Source of the DNA: Njordibacter sp937773555 | Lineage (GTDB): Bacteria; Pseudomonadota; Gammaproteobacteria; Pseudomonadales; Balneatricaceae | Assembly: GCF_047730085.1 (NCBI RefSeq) | Contig: NZ_CP159830.1 | Location: 558,001 to 622,000, forward strand | Direction of reading: 5' to 3' | Length of the DNA: 64,000 nucleotides | Shown here: piece by piece, positions 32,563 through 41,513 of the stretch | Layout of the letters: the number at the start of each line of letters is the position of its first letter | How positions within the stretch are numbered: position 1 is the stretch's first letter | Notes under the pieces: model-generated | Told to the model about the DNA's origin: nothing | The model's database searches: none | The model's input: only the letters and a program-made list of their open reading frames with translations | Made by a program: the position numbers and the translations under genes

Positions 32563-32594
32563 CTTATATAAAAAATAAAAAGTTTTTATATAAG
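32563..32594. repeat. AT-rich 12-bp perfect inverted repeat upstream of dppA
   Basis: CTTATATAAAAA (32563-32574) and TTTTTATATAAG (32583-32594) are exact complements around 8 bases. The position between pepQ and dppA could make it an operator or a bidirectional terminator-like stem. The rest of 32443-32756 shows no gene. Confidence 0.5.
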
Positions 32595-32756
32595 GGCTTT
32601 TAACTGTTTCAATTACGCGAATAAACCCGAAGGGGTAGCATAGAAGCCTTTTTTACAATTTTTATAATGAGCCATTTTTATTGCTGCACCAAGTACTAAA
32701 GGGTACAGTGGTGTCGTCTTTAGGACTCTTTTGTATGTAACCCATAGGAAATAATA

Positions 32757-34346
32757 ATGAAAAAAACACTACTTGCACTTAGCCTAGGGCTAGGACTTGC
32801 AGTATCAGGAGCGGCGCAGGCTAAAACCTTAGTCTTCTGCTCAGAGGGCAGCCCAGAGGGCTTTAACCCTTCGCTTTATTCTGCAGGCACCACCTTTGAT
32901 GCTTCCTCACAAACCATATTTAACCGTTTAGTTCAGTTTGAACCGGGTTCCACTAAAGTGGTTCCGGGTTTAGCTGAATCTTGGACGGCTTCGGCAGATG
33001 GCTTGGAATACACCTTTAACCTTCGTAAGGGGGTTAAATACCACACCACTAAAGATTTCACGCCTACGCGTGATTTTAATGCCGACGACATTTTGTTCAC
33101 CTTTAATCGTATGTGGAAAGAAGATCACCCCTACCATGATGTTTCAGGCGGAGACTATAAGTACTTTGGTTGGATGAGTATGGGAGACCTGCTTAAGTCT
33201 ATTGAAAAAGTGGATGATTACACTGTTAAATTCACTCTGAACTACGCTGAAGCGCCCTTTGTTTCCAATATGGCTATGGACTTTGCTTCTGTATTGTCTG
33301 CCGAATATGGTGATGAATTGGCAGCATCAGGTAACAAAGCAGACATTGACCACAAGCCTGTAGGTACCGGTCCGTTTGTATTTAAGTCTTACCAAAAAGA
33401 CGCCATGATCCGTTACACGGCCCATGACGACTATTGGAATGGCCGTTCGAATATTGATAAGTTGGTTTTTGCCATCACTACGGATGCCAACGTTCGTTAT
33501 CAAAAGCTTAAGGCTGGCGAATGTCATGTAATGCCTTATCCAAACCCTGCCGATGTGGCCGCAATGGATAAAGACCCAGACATTAACCTACTTCGTCAAG
33601 AGGGTTTGAACGTTGGTTATTTAGCCTTTAATACTGAGAAGCCTCCGTTTGATCAAAAGCTTGTACGTCAAGCCTTGAACATGGCTATCGACAAGCAGTC
33701 TATTTTAGACGTGGTATTTAAAGGTGCGGGCTCTATTGCTAAGAACCCAATTCCACCTACTATCTGGTCTTACAACGATGACGTGAAGGACTATGACTAC
33801 AATCCAGAAAAAGCTAAAGCAATGCTTGCAGAAGCAGGTGTGTCTGGCTTAAAGACCAATATCTGGGCTATGCCTGTACAGCGCCCATACAACCCTAACG
33901 CTCGCCGTATGGCGGAACTAATCCAGGCGGATTGGGCTAAAGTAGGTGTTGAAGCAGAGATTGTTACCTTTGAATGGGGCGAGTACTTGAAACGTTCTAA
34001 GAATGGCGAACATGACACTGTTTTACTCGGTTGGACGGGTGACAATGGTGACCCAGACAACTTCATGTATGTGTTGCTAGGTTGTGATGCAGCTAAAGAT
34101 GGTGGTAACCGAGCTCGCTGGTGTAACGAAGAGTTCGACAATACCTTGCGTCAAGCTAAGCAAGTGACTGACCAAGCTGAACGGACTGCTTTGTATGAGA
34201 GCGCACAGGTTATCTTCAAAGAAGAAGCGCCTTGGGTAACCATTGCTCACTCTGTCGTGTTCAAGCCTGTACGTAAGGAAGTGACTGGCTTTAAGGTTCA
34301 CCCTTTAGGTAGCCATATCTTCTACGATGGTGTTGATCTTAAATAG
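32757..34346 (+). CDS. dppA: Dipeptide ABC transporter substrate-binding protein DppA
   Basis: The 529-residue periplasmic protein begins with a signal peptide (MKKTLLALSLGLGLAVSGAA, cut near AQAK) and has the SBP_bac_5 domain with KTLVFCSEGSPEGFNPSLY at the mature start. LFNRL-type, DYTVKFTLN and YNPEKAKAML blocks match DppA. It binds dipeptides for the DppBCDF importer. It is followed by a hairpin in the 124-base gap before dppB, which would allow high DppA levels. Confidence 0.95.
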   Translation: MKKTLLALSLGLGLAVSGAAQAKTLVFCSEGSPEGFNPSLYSAGTTFDASSQTIFNRLVQFEPGSTKVVPGLAESWTASADGLEYTFNLRKGVKYHTTKDFTPTRDFNADDILFTFNRMWKEDHPYHDVSGGDYKYFGWMSMGDLLKSIEKVDDYTVKFTLNYAEAPFVSNMAMDFASVLSAEYGDELAASGNKADIDHKPVGTGPFVFKSYQKDAMIRYTAHDDYWNGRSNIDKLVFAITTDANVRYQKLKAGECHVMPYPNPADVAAMDKDPDINLLRQEGLNVGYLAFNTEKPPFDQKLVRQALNMAIDKQSILDVVFKGAGSIAKNPIPPTIWSYNDDVKDYDYNPEKAKAMLAEAGVSGLKTNIWAMPVQRPYNPNARRMAELIQADWAKVGVEAEIVTFEWGEYLKRSKNGEHDTVLLGWTGDNGDPDNFMYVLLGCDAAKDGGNRARWCNEEFDNTLRQAKQVTDQAERTALYESAQVIFKEEAPWVTIAHSVVFKPVRKEVTGFKVHPLGSHIFYDGVDLK

Positions 34347-34381
34347 TCTATTATTTAAACTCACTCTGAGTTGCTAGACCC

Positions 34382-34416
34382 AATGGTTACGATGGCCCAA
34401 AGCTATCGTAACCATT
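34382..34416 (+). other. Intercistronic hairpin between dppA and dppB
   Basis: AATGGTTACGAT (34382-34393) pairs with ATCGTAACCATT (34405-34416), a perfect 12-bp stem with an 11-base loop and no T tract. Such stems protect the binding-protein message. Confidence 0.7.
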
Positions 34417-34470
34417 CAGCCTAGCGTCTTTTATTACCCTTACATCACCCCCTATCTTTGAGTTATCTCT

Positions 34471-35475
34471 ATGTTTAAGTTTTTCTTTAAACGCCTGCTG
34501 GTGCTAGTGCCGGTATTTTTCGGCGTGACCTTAGTGGCTTTTGGTTTTATTAGAGCCCTACCGGGTGACCCTATAGAAGTATTAGCAGGAGAAAGAGGTG
34601 TGTCGCCAGAACGACATGCTGAGCTGATGGCCCAATTGGGGCTAGATAAGCCGCTTTGGCAGCAATACTTTTCCTATGTGGGTGATGTGTTGCAAGGCGA
34701 TTTAGGCACCTCACTCATTACCAACAGGTCTGTTGCAGAGGAGTTTTTTGAGCTTTTTCCTGCCACTGCAGAACTGGCCATTTGTGCCATGTTATTCGCC
34801 ATAATTATAGGTATTCCTGCAGGTATTGTTGCAGCTGTTAAGCGGGGTACCTTGGTAGATCAAGGCATTATGAGTCTCTCTTTAGCGGGCTACTCCATGC
34901 CCATATTTTGGTGGGGTTTGCTGCTCATTATTTTATTTTCTAACACCTTAAACCTTACGCCTGTTTCTGGGCGACTATCGTTTTTGTTTGAGGTGGAGCC
35001 GGTTACCGGCTTTATGCTCATTGATAGTCTACTTAGTGATGAAAAAGGGGCGTTTAAATCAGCGCTGCATCACCTAGTGCTGCCCACTATCGTTTTGGGC
35101 ACTATTCCCCTAGCAGTCATTGCGCGCCAAACCCGTTCAGCTATGTTAGAAGTGTTAAGTGAAGATTATGTGCGCACTGCCAAGGCCAAAGGCCTTTCCC
35201 CATTGCGGGTTATTTCAGTGCATGCGTTGCGTAATGCCATGATCACTGTGGTCACAGTAATAGGCCTGCAAGTGGCTGTGTTGCTTGCTGGTGCCATTCT
35301 TACAGAAACTATATTCAGTTGGCCAGGCATTGGGAAATGGATTATTTTCTCTGTATTTAGTCGTGATTATTATGCAGTACAGGGTGGGTTATTACTTATT
35401 GCGGCATGTGTGATGGTTGTTAACCTTATTGTAGATCTGCTTTATGGCCTTATCAACCCTCGTATTGTGCACTGA
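34471..35475 (+). CDS. dppB: Dipeptide ABC transporter permease DppB
   Basis: The 334-residue inner-membrane protein has six predicted segments, the N-terminal LPGDPIEVLAGERG loop and the EAA-type motif DYVRTAKAKGLSPLRVISVH that contacts the ATPases. Pairs with DppC, encoded 11 bases downstream. Confidence 0.95.
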   Translation: MFKFFFKRLLVLVPVFFGVTLVAFGFIRALPGDPIEVLAGERGVSPERHAELMAQLGLDKPLWQQYFSYVGDVLQGDLGTSLITNRSVAEEFFELFPATAELAICAMLFAIIIGIPAGIVAAVKRGTLVDQGIMSLSLAGYSMPIFWWGLLLIILFSNTLNLTPVSGRLSFLFEVEPVTGFMLIDSLLSDEKGAFKSALHHLVLPTIVLGTIPLAVIARQTRSAMLEVLSEDYVRTAKAKGLSPLRVISVHALRNAMITVVTVIGLQVAVLLAGAILTETIFSWPGIGKWIIFSVFSRDYYAVQGGLLLIAACVMVVNLIVDLLYGLINPRIVH

Positions 35476-35486
35476 GAATTAGAAAC

Positions 35487-36386
35487 ATGACCTCTTTAAC
35501 AACAACTACTTCATACTCTGTGCGCAGTCAGCAATGGCGTGAGTTTTGGTTTTATTTTAGTGTAAGTAAAACGGCTGTTGCCGGTTTGGTTTTCCTTATT
35601 GGCATGGTAATCATGGCACTGTTTGCCGATTTAATAAGCCCTCACTTGCCCACAGAACAATACCGAGAATTTGCTGAAATTCCTCCAGCGTGGATGGAAG
35701 GTGGGCAGATGCGTTTCTTTTTAGGCACAGACTATGCCGGCCGAGACATGCTCTCCCGAATTATTCATGGTGCGCGTTTGTCCCTTATTGCAGGCTGCAT
35801 TGTAGTGCTGATGTCAGCCTCTATTGGTATTTTTTTGGGTTTGGTAGCAGGCTACAGAGGCGGTTGGGTAGAAACGATCATTATGCGTATCATGGATACT
35901 ATTATGGCGGTGCCGGGTTTATTAATGGCATTAGTTTTGGTGGCTGTTTTAGGGCCAGGCTTACTTAACGCCATGGTTGCTATTGCCATTACCTACACGC
36001 CCTCGTTTGTGCGCTTAACCCGTGCATCCACCTTGTCTGAAATTAATAAAGATTATGTCACCGCTAGCAAAGTGGCTGGGGCTGGGCCAATACGGTTGAT
36101 GTTTATTAGTATTTTGCCCAACTGCATGGCGCCCCTTATTGTGCAGGGCACGTTGAGCTTTTCCACTGCTATTTTAGACACTGCAGCCTTGGGTTTTTTA
36201 GGCATGGGTGCCCAAGCACCACAACCTGAATGGGGCACATTAATTGCAGAAAACAGAGACCTCATGTTAAGTGCTCCGTGGACGGTTACCTTTCCTGGTA
36301 TTGCCATATTATTGGCTGTTTTAGCCATTAATTTAATGGGCGATGGTTTGCGTGATGCCCTAGATCCTAAGTTGAAGAGGTCTTAA
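35487..36386 (+). CDS. dppC: Dipeptide ABC transporter permease DppC
   Basis: The 299-residue protein is the second permease, with FLGTDYAGRDMLSRIIHGAR and the coupling motif DYVTASKVAGAGPIRLMFIS. About six membrane segments are visible. It lies between dppB and dppD with two bases to dppD. Confidence 0.95.
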   Translation: MTSLTTTTSYSVRSQQWREFWFYFSVSKTAVAGLVFLIGMVIMALFADLISPHLPTEQYREFAEIPPAWMEGGQMRFFLGTDYAGRDMLSRIIHGARLSLIAGCIVVLMSASIGIFLGLVAGYRGGWVETIIMRIMDTIMAVPGLLMALVLVAVLGPGLLNAMVAIAITYTPSFVRLTRASTLSEINKDYVTASKVAGAGPIRLMFISILPNCMAPLIVQGTLSFSTAILDTAALGFLGMGAQAPQPEWGTLIAENRDLMLSAPWTVTFPGIAILLAVLAINLMGDGLRDALDPKLKRS

Positions 36387-36388
36387 CC

Positions 36389-37372
36389 ATGGCCCTATTA
36401 GAGATTACCAATTTAACGGTTGAGTTTGCCACCGCCCATGGGTCATTGAGGGCTGTGGACCAAGTGAGCTTAAGTTTGGATGCAGGCGACATTGTCGCCA
36501 TAGTGGGTGAATCTGGCTCTGGAAAATCGGTCGCCATGTTGGCCCTTATGGGGTTATTGCCATGGACTGCCACCATTACTGCGGACCGAATGAGTTTTGA
36601 TGGCAAAGACCTGCTGACTATGAACCCTAAGCAGCGAAGGGCTATTATTGGCAAAGATATCAGTATGATCTTTCAAGAACCTATGACCAGCCTAAACCCA
36701 TGTTTTAATGTGGAGTACCAGATTAGCGAAGTGCTGGCCCAGCACTTTGGTGGCAAGCGCCGCAGTTATAAACCTCGGGTAATAGAGTTACTGAAAAAAG
36801 TAGGCATTCCCGCTCCAGAAACGCGGCTTAAAGCCTACCCACACCAGCTCTCTGGTGGCATGAGCCAACGGGTGATGATTGCCATGATGATTGCGTGTGA
36901 ACCTAAGTTACTTATTGCTGACGAACCCACCACAGCCTTAGATGTCACCATACAGGCCCAGATTTTAGAACTGCTGGTAGAGTTACAAAAAGCCAATGGT
37001 ATGGCCTTGGTCCTTATTACGCATGATATGGCTGTGGTAGCAGAAACTGCAGACCGTGTGGTAGTGCAGTATGCTGGGCAACAAGTAGAGCAGCGTTCGG
37101 TCATTGAATTATTCAACAACCCACGCCACCCTTATACCGAAGCGCTACTGAGCGCACTACCTGAATATGCTAAAGAAAAAACCCTCAATGCTATTCCAGG
37201 TGTAGTGCCTGGGCAGCTGGATCGCCCTGTGGGATGTTTGTTCAACCCGCGCTGCGAGTATGCTCAAGACCTATGCCGACAGCAACCACCACAAAAAAGT
37301 GAAGGGGTTTTGTGTCATTATCCATTGCCTCTAAAGGTTGCCTCTAACAGCCACTCAGAGGTGACATTATGA
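36389..37372 (+). CDS. dppD: Dipeptide ABC transporter ATPase DppD
   Basis: The 327-residue ATPase has Walker A GESGSGKS near residue 38, signature LSGGMSQRV, Walker B LLIADEPT and the C-terminal oligopeptide/dipeptide extension with cysteines (CLFNPRCEYAQDLC). It overlaps dppF by four bases. Confidence 0.95.
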   Translation: MALLEITNLTVEFATAHGSLRAVDQVSLSLDAGDIVAIVGESGSGKSVAMLALMGLLPWTATITADRMSFDGKDLLTMNPKQRRAIIGKDISMIFQEPMTSLNPCFNVEYQISEVLAQHFGGKRRSYKPRVIELLKKVGIPAPETRLKAYPHQLSGGMSQRVMIAMMIACEPKLLIADEPTTALDVTIQAQILELLVELQKANGMALVLITHDMAVVAETADRVVVQYAGQQVEQRSVIELFNNPRHPYTEALLSALPEYAKEKTLNAIPGVVPGQLDRPVGCLFNPRCEYAQDLCRQQPPQKSEGVLCHYPLPLKVASNSHSEVTL

Positions 37373-38337
37373 GCACACAGGCCTTAATTGAAGCACGAGG
37401 TTTGCACAAATATTACACCATAAAAACGGGCATGTTTGAGCCTAATCAGAGCCTCCAAGCATTATCTGGGGCAAGCTTTGACCTACACGCAGGTCAAACA
37501 TTAGCAGTAGTGGGCGAGTCTGGCTGCGGTAAATCTACGCTTGCCCGCTTGCTTACCATGATAGAGCAACCAACAGCTGGGCAGTTAACCTTAGACGGCA
37601 TAGATGTCGGCAGTGCTAATCAAAAAGAGGTTGCAAAAAAACTACGCCAAACCATACAAATGGTTTTTCAAGATCCGTTTGGCTCGTTAAACCCACGCCA
37701 AAAAGTAGGTGATATTCTCCAAGAGCCCCTTATCATTAATACTGACCTGAATGCTAATCAAAGGCGCGATCGGGTATTGGAATTAATGCGGCGAGTGGGT
37801 TTGCTAGACGAACACATCCATCGGTATCCACATATGTTTTCTGGTGGCCAACGCCAACGGATCGCAATTGCGCGGGCGCTTATTCTAAAGCCAAAAATTG
37901 TGGTGCTAGATGAACCAGTATCAGCACTGGATGTATCTATCCAAGCACAAGTGCTTAACCTGCTTATAGAGTTGCAACAAGAGTTAGGGCTAGCCTATGT
38001 GTTTATCTCTCATGATTTAAGTGTAGTGCGTCATATCGCCGATCAAGTGCTGGTGATGTACCTAGGTAAGCCGGTAGAACAAGGTATTAGTGAAGCGGTA
38101 TTTAACAACCCTCAGCACCCTTACACTCAAGCGTTGCTGTCTGCTACGCCCCAAGCCAATACCGATCGTAAACGCAAGCGTATAAGGCTTACTGGAGAGC
38201 TGCCATCCCCTTTAAGCCCGCCCACTGGCTGCAGCTTCCATCCTCGCTGCCAAAACGCAGTGGCACAGTGTAAAACCACTGCGCCAGTTATGGCGCAATA
38301 CGGTGACGTAAGTGTGGCATGTTTATTGGTTAAATAA
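37369..38337 (+). CDS. dppF: Dipeptide ABC transporter ATPase DppF
   Basis: The 322-residue ATPase has Walker A GESGCGKST, signature FSGGQRQRI and Walker B VVLDEPVSALD, with the C-terminal cysteine motif CSFHPRCQNAVAQC. With DppD it drives dipeptide import. The operon ends here. Confidence 0.95.
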   Translation: MSTQALIEARGLHKYYTIKTGMFEPNQSLQALSGASFDLHAGQTLAVVGESGCGKSTLARLLTMIEQPTAGQLTLDGIDVGSANQKEVAKKLRQTIQMVFQDPFGSLNPRQKVGDILQEPLIINTDLNANQRRDRVLELMRRVGLLDEHIHRYPHMFSGGQRQRIAIARALILKPKIVVLDEPVSALDVSIQAQVLNLLIELQQELGLAYVFISHDLSVVRHIADQVLVMYLGKPVEQGISEAVFNNPQHPYTQALLSATPQANTDRKRKRIRLTGELPSPLSPPTGCSFHPRCQNAVAQCKTTAPVMAQYGDVSVACLLVK

Positions 38338-38420
38338 CCTTGGCTGAGCCAGTATTGCGTATACCCAGGGGATCAAACCACCCTGATTTTATTATTGTTT
38401 AACATGACTAGAGAAATATT

Positions 38421-38822
38421 ATGAAAATAGAGGGCGGGTGTTATTGTGGTGATATTAGGTATGTATCAGACGGCGAACCGGAGGCTTCAGTTCAATGCCA
38501 TTGCAGGGAATGCCAGTACATTACGGGTGGTAACCCTAATGTAATAATGGTGATGCCATTAAAGGGATTTGACTTTGTAAAAGGCGAACCTAAAGAATTT
38601 AAACGCGATGATTTAGAAAAAGCGGTAACTCGGTTATTTTGTAATAATTGTGGCACTGGTATTGGCACGAAAAACCCAAATAGACCTCATTCAATTATAT
38701 TAAAAGTGGGTACGTTTGATGACCCCTCAATTTTTACTCCTGCGGTCGCTATTTTTACCATCGACAAACAAAATTTTCATCACATCGACGCCAGTGTTAA
38801 GGCATTTGATAAAAGGCCTTAA
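38421..38822 (+). CDS. GFA-family (CENP-V/GFA domain) zinc protein
   Basis: The 133-residue protein has the zinc-binding cysteine pattern of the glutathione-dependent formaldehyde-activating family: GGCYCGDIRY, CHCRECQ and CNNCGTGIG. Some members act as S-(hydroxymethyl)glutathione synthase, but most are of unknown function. A monocistronic gene, followed by an intrinsic terminator. Confidence 0.88.
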   Translation: MKIEGGCYCGDIRYVSDGEPEASVQCHCRECQYITGGNPNVIMVMPLKGFDFVKGEPKEFKRDDLEKAVTRLFCNNCGTGIGTKNPNRPHSIILKVGTFDDPSIFTPAVAIFTIDKQNFHHIDASVKAFDKRP

Positions 38823-38833
38823 CACTGAGGTTA

Positions 38834-38857
38834 CATCCACTAAATGTGGATTTTTTG
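38834..38857 (+). terminator. Rho-independent terminator after the GFA gene
   Basis: ATCCAC, loop TAAAT, GTGGAT and a run of six T residues (38835-38856). Confidence 0.7.
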
Positions 38858-39147
38858 GGTACACACTAGCCCCCCAATTGCGTATCAAATGCTGTTAGAT
38901 TAACACTGTTGAATCAATTCCCTGGTTTCTGAACGTATTAATAGCGATGTTACAGTGACTGTTTTTTGTGAAGATGAAGCGTCTTAATAGGCAGGCTAGG
39001 CTTAATGATGCCTTTATTATAGAAATGATTTGCTTGTTATTTGAAAAATAAATTGAAAACGAAAACCACTTTTTCCATCGAACATTAAATGCGAGAACGG
39101 CCCATGAACTAACCAAGGATAAGGCCACTTTGGGCTAGAAAGTTGCC
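38858..39147. other. Intergenic stretch with no intact gene
   Basis: Short broken frames with many stops are seen on both strands; nothing recognisable. It may be a decayed coding sequence. Confidence 0.4.
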
Positions 39148-39651
39148 TCAGTATATTTCGCCATGCAAGGCTAATTGCGTTAAATACAGGCGCATATCAA
39201 ATTCAAGCTGATGATAGTCACTAGCCATATGACAGCAAAGTTTATAAAACGCTTTGTTATGGTCCTTTTCTTTTAAGTGGGCCAGCTCATGCACAACAAT
39301 CATCTTCAGAAATGCTTCTGGGGATTTCCTAAAAACATCACTAATCCTGATTTCGTTTTTACTCTTCAGTTTATTCCCCTGAACCCGAGATACAAAAGTG
39401 TGTAACCCAAGGGCATTATTAATTACGTGAATCTTCGGGTCATACATCACCTGACTTAATGGTGAAGACTTTTTAATATATTGGTTTTTGATTGATACTG
39501 CATACTCTCGTAGGGATTTGTCATTCACAAACTGATGGGTTGTGGGGTATTTATTCAGTAAATAATCTGACAGTTTATTCTGCTCGATCAGTTTCAGAGC
39601 TTGGTCTTTAACTTGCTGAGAGTAGCTTGAAAGATACCTTAAAGTAGACAT
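39148..39651 (-). CDS. YgjP-like metallopeptidase domain protein
   Basis: The 167-residue protein contains the zincin motif VHELAHLKEKDHNKAFY (HExxH plus a third histidine), which is the YgjP/DUF45 family. The N-terminal about 80 residues are shorter than in E. coli YgjP. A cytosolic protease-like function is expected, but substrates are unknown. Monocistronic. Confidence 0.85.
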   Translation of the reverse strand: MSTLRYLSSYSQQVKDQALKLIEQNKLSDYLLNKYPTTHQFVNDKSLREYAVSIKNQYIKKSSPLSQVMYDPKIHVINNALGLHTFVSRVQGNKLKSKNEIRISDVFRKSPEAFLKMIVVHELAHLKEKDHNKAFYKLCCHMASDYHQLEFDMRLYLTQLALHGEIY

Positions 39652-39789
39652 TGGCTAGGGTTCTGGGTTGATTAAACTAAGCTCTGTTTCACACAGAAAA
39701 TTATGCTAGCCAGTATATGCTCGAATAATGCCTCAATCTAGCGCTCTATAAAGTATTTAGTGGGCCTATTAAACATTAACCTTAACGCG

Positions 39790-40683
39790 TTAATTAGTTA
39801 GTAATAGGCTAAGGCCACAATCGAAGCGCCTTAATAATTGGGTCATTGGATCAATAAATTGAAGCTGCTTTGCCAGCAACTGTAATGGGGCTGAGTAGTT
39901 ATCTTTCGATAGTGGCTGCAATTGTGGGTAGTATTTGTCATTCAGTATAGGCCAACCCAGTGTTTGCATATGAAGGCGTAATTGATGAGTTTTTCCAGTA
40001 ATGGGGTTTAATTCAAATAGTGCCTGCATAGGAGATTGTTGCACGCATCGAATGAGCGAATGGCTATTGGCGGTGCCCGTGGCCACCTGCATGCGAAACC
40101 GAGGCTCACCCTGCGCTATGCGATTTTTAATGTCCCACTTTTGCCCTATAAGCGTTTCATTGTGTCTTATGTTGGCGATTGCCTGGTAGGTTTTATGTAT
40201 TTTACGGGTTTGAAATAAATTATGGTAATGATGGCGTGTACTTGGGTTAATAGAGAATAAAACCAAACCAGCAGTCACTCTATCCAAACGGTGCAGTGCT
40301 TGCAGGGTGTTAATGCCTGTGCTTTTTCGTAACCGATTTTGCAGGCACTCATTCACATAGATGCCTCCTGGAGTGACTGCTAAAAAATGGGGCTTATAGG
40401 CCACTAAAACATGCTCATCCTGAAATATAATCTTTTCCTTAAAGGGGATTATTGGCTCACTTTCAACTTCTCTATAATAATAGATTCGCTGCTGAGCTTG
40501 AAATAAAGAGTGCGGTGTTACCAATGAACCATCGTGGTAATGAACCTTGCCACGGGCAATGCGTTGTTGCCATATTAGGGCATCAATATAAGGAAATTTA
40601 ATGATCAGGTATTCCAGCACAGTGGTTACGCCAGGGTTAGTCTGGGGTAAGCTTAAGTGGGATGGATAGTCAGAAATTACCAT
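39790..40683 (-). CDS. RluA-family pseudouridine synthase
   Basis: The 297-residue protein has an S4-like N-terminus, and the RluA motif HRLDRVTAGLVLFS with the catalytic aspartate, then GKTHQLRLHMQTLGWPILND near the C-terminus. It isomerises uridine in rRNA or tRNA; which position cannot be told. ATG at 40683 is preferred over an in-frame TTG at 40695. Confidence 0.88.
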   Translation of the reverse strand: MVISDYPSHLSLPQTNPGVTTVLEYLIIKFPYIDALIWQQRIARGKVHYHDGSLVTPHSLFQAQQRIYYYREVESEPIIPFKEKIIFQDEHVLVAYKPHFLAVTPGGIYVNECLQNRLRKSTGINTLQALHRLDRVTAGLVLFSINPSTRHHYHNLFQTRKIHKTYQAIANIRHNETLIGQKWDIKNRIAQGEPRFRMQVATGTANSHSLIRCVQQSPMQALFELNPITGKTHQLRLHMQTLGWPILNDKYYPQLQPLSKDNYSAPLQLLAKQLQFIDPMTQLLRRFDCGLSLLLTN

Positions 40684-40893
40684 TACATAACCCAAATTTT
40701 TACTATATCACGAGTTTAATAATGCCAGTGTTTAAGGCGGTATAGTGAGCGCTCTTATGTGGCTTGGAACTTAACATTTTAGCAGCTTAAAATAGGTGAC
40801 AATAAACGTTCGATGCAGCATGATATGCCTAAATTGAAAGCTTATGTTACCAAGTATTCAGACAATGGGTTGTTTAAACAAAAGGAATGATTA

Positions 40894-41106
40894 ATGAATC
40901 AAATTAACCCAAAAAAACTGCTCAATAGCAAGTGGACAGCGGTGAACCCTAAAAATAAGGAAAAGCACTTCACCGTAACCACAGTAGAATTTGACGAGGA
41001 ATTAGTGACTTCCTGTTCTATTGAAGCGGTGATGTCCAAACGTGAGGCCGTTATTCAATGGCAAGAATTAAAAGACACCAGCCAGTGGCGGCAGGGCTGG
41101 AAGTAA
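40894..41106 (+). CDS. TIGR02450 family Trp-rich small protein
   Basis: The 70-residue protein contains the family blocks LLNSKWTAVNP, KEKHFTVTTVEF and QWRQGWK. The family is widespread in marine gammaproteobacteria and cyanobacteria; function is unknown. It lies close to the photolyase operon, which may or may not be meaningful. Confidence 0.85.
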   Translation: MNQINPKKLLNSKWTAVNPKNKEKHFTVTTVEFDEELVTSCSIEAVMSKREAVIQWQELKDTSQWRQGWK

Positions 41107-41153
41107 TCCACATCTGCCCACTCTTAGGGTTAGCGTTAGGTTAGAGTTAAAGT

Positions 41154-41513
41154 ATGCGTAAAACTGATAAAAAAATGGATAACCAACTTAGGCATGTATT
41201 GACCGAGGTCTGTGCAGTTGCTTTAAAAGATATTAATGGTTTTCAATGGTTAACTCACGTGGTTAATTATTCGAACTTTCCCAAAAGTCTGCAAGTAGTG
41301 TGTGTTTTCGACACCAATGAAAACCTTTCTTGTTTCATGTCAAAAAAAACCAAAATTGAACTTGATGGTCTTATTCAGTTGAAGCTATCCACTATTAACC
41401 TGGCAGTAAACAATGCTACCGACCATGTTTTTTATGACACAGAACAAAACTGTGACGAAGAACACCAAGGAAAATGGGTAAACAGGCTGGTGCAAAAAAG
41501 CTATGGCAGCTAA
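41154..41513 (+). CDS. Conserved hypothetical protein, 119 residues
   Basis: Starts MRKTDKKMDNQLRHVLTEVC and has GFQWLTHVVNYSNFPKSLQV. Proteins of this type are often labelled Fis-family regulators, but no Fis helix-turn-helix is visible. It overlaps the end of phrB by four bases, convergently. It lies 47 bases after the TIGR02450 gene and may share its transcript. Confidence 0.78.
   Translation: MRKTDKKMDNQLRHVLTEVCAVALKDINGFQWLTHVVNYSNFPKSLQVVCVFDTNENLSCFMSKKTKIELDGLIQLKLSTINLAVNNATDHVFYDTEQNCDEEHQGKWVNRLVQKSYGS

Noticed and set aside
38895..39128. 77-codon minus-strand ORF in the GFA-YgjP gap
   Set aside because: No start signal, biased composition and no known family; treated as non-coding.
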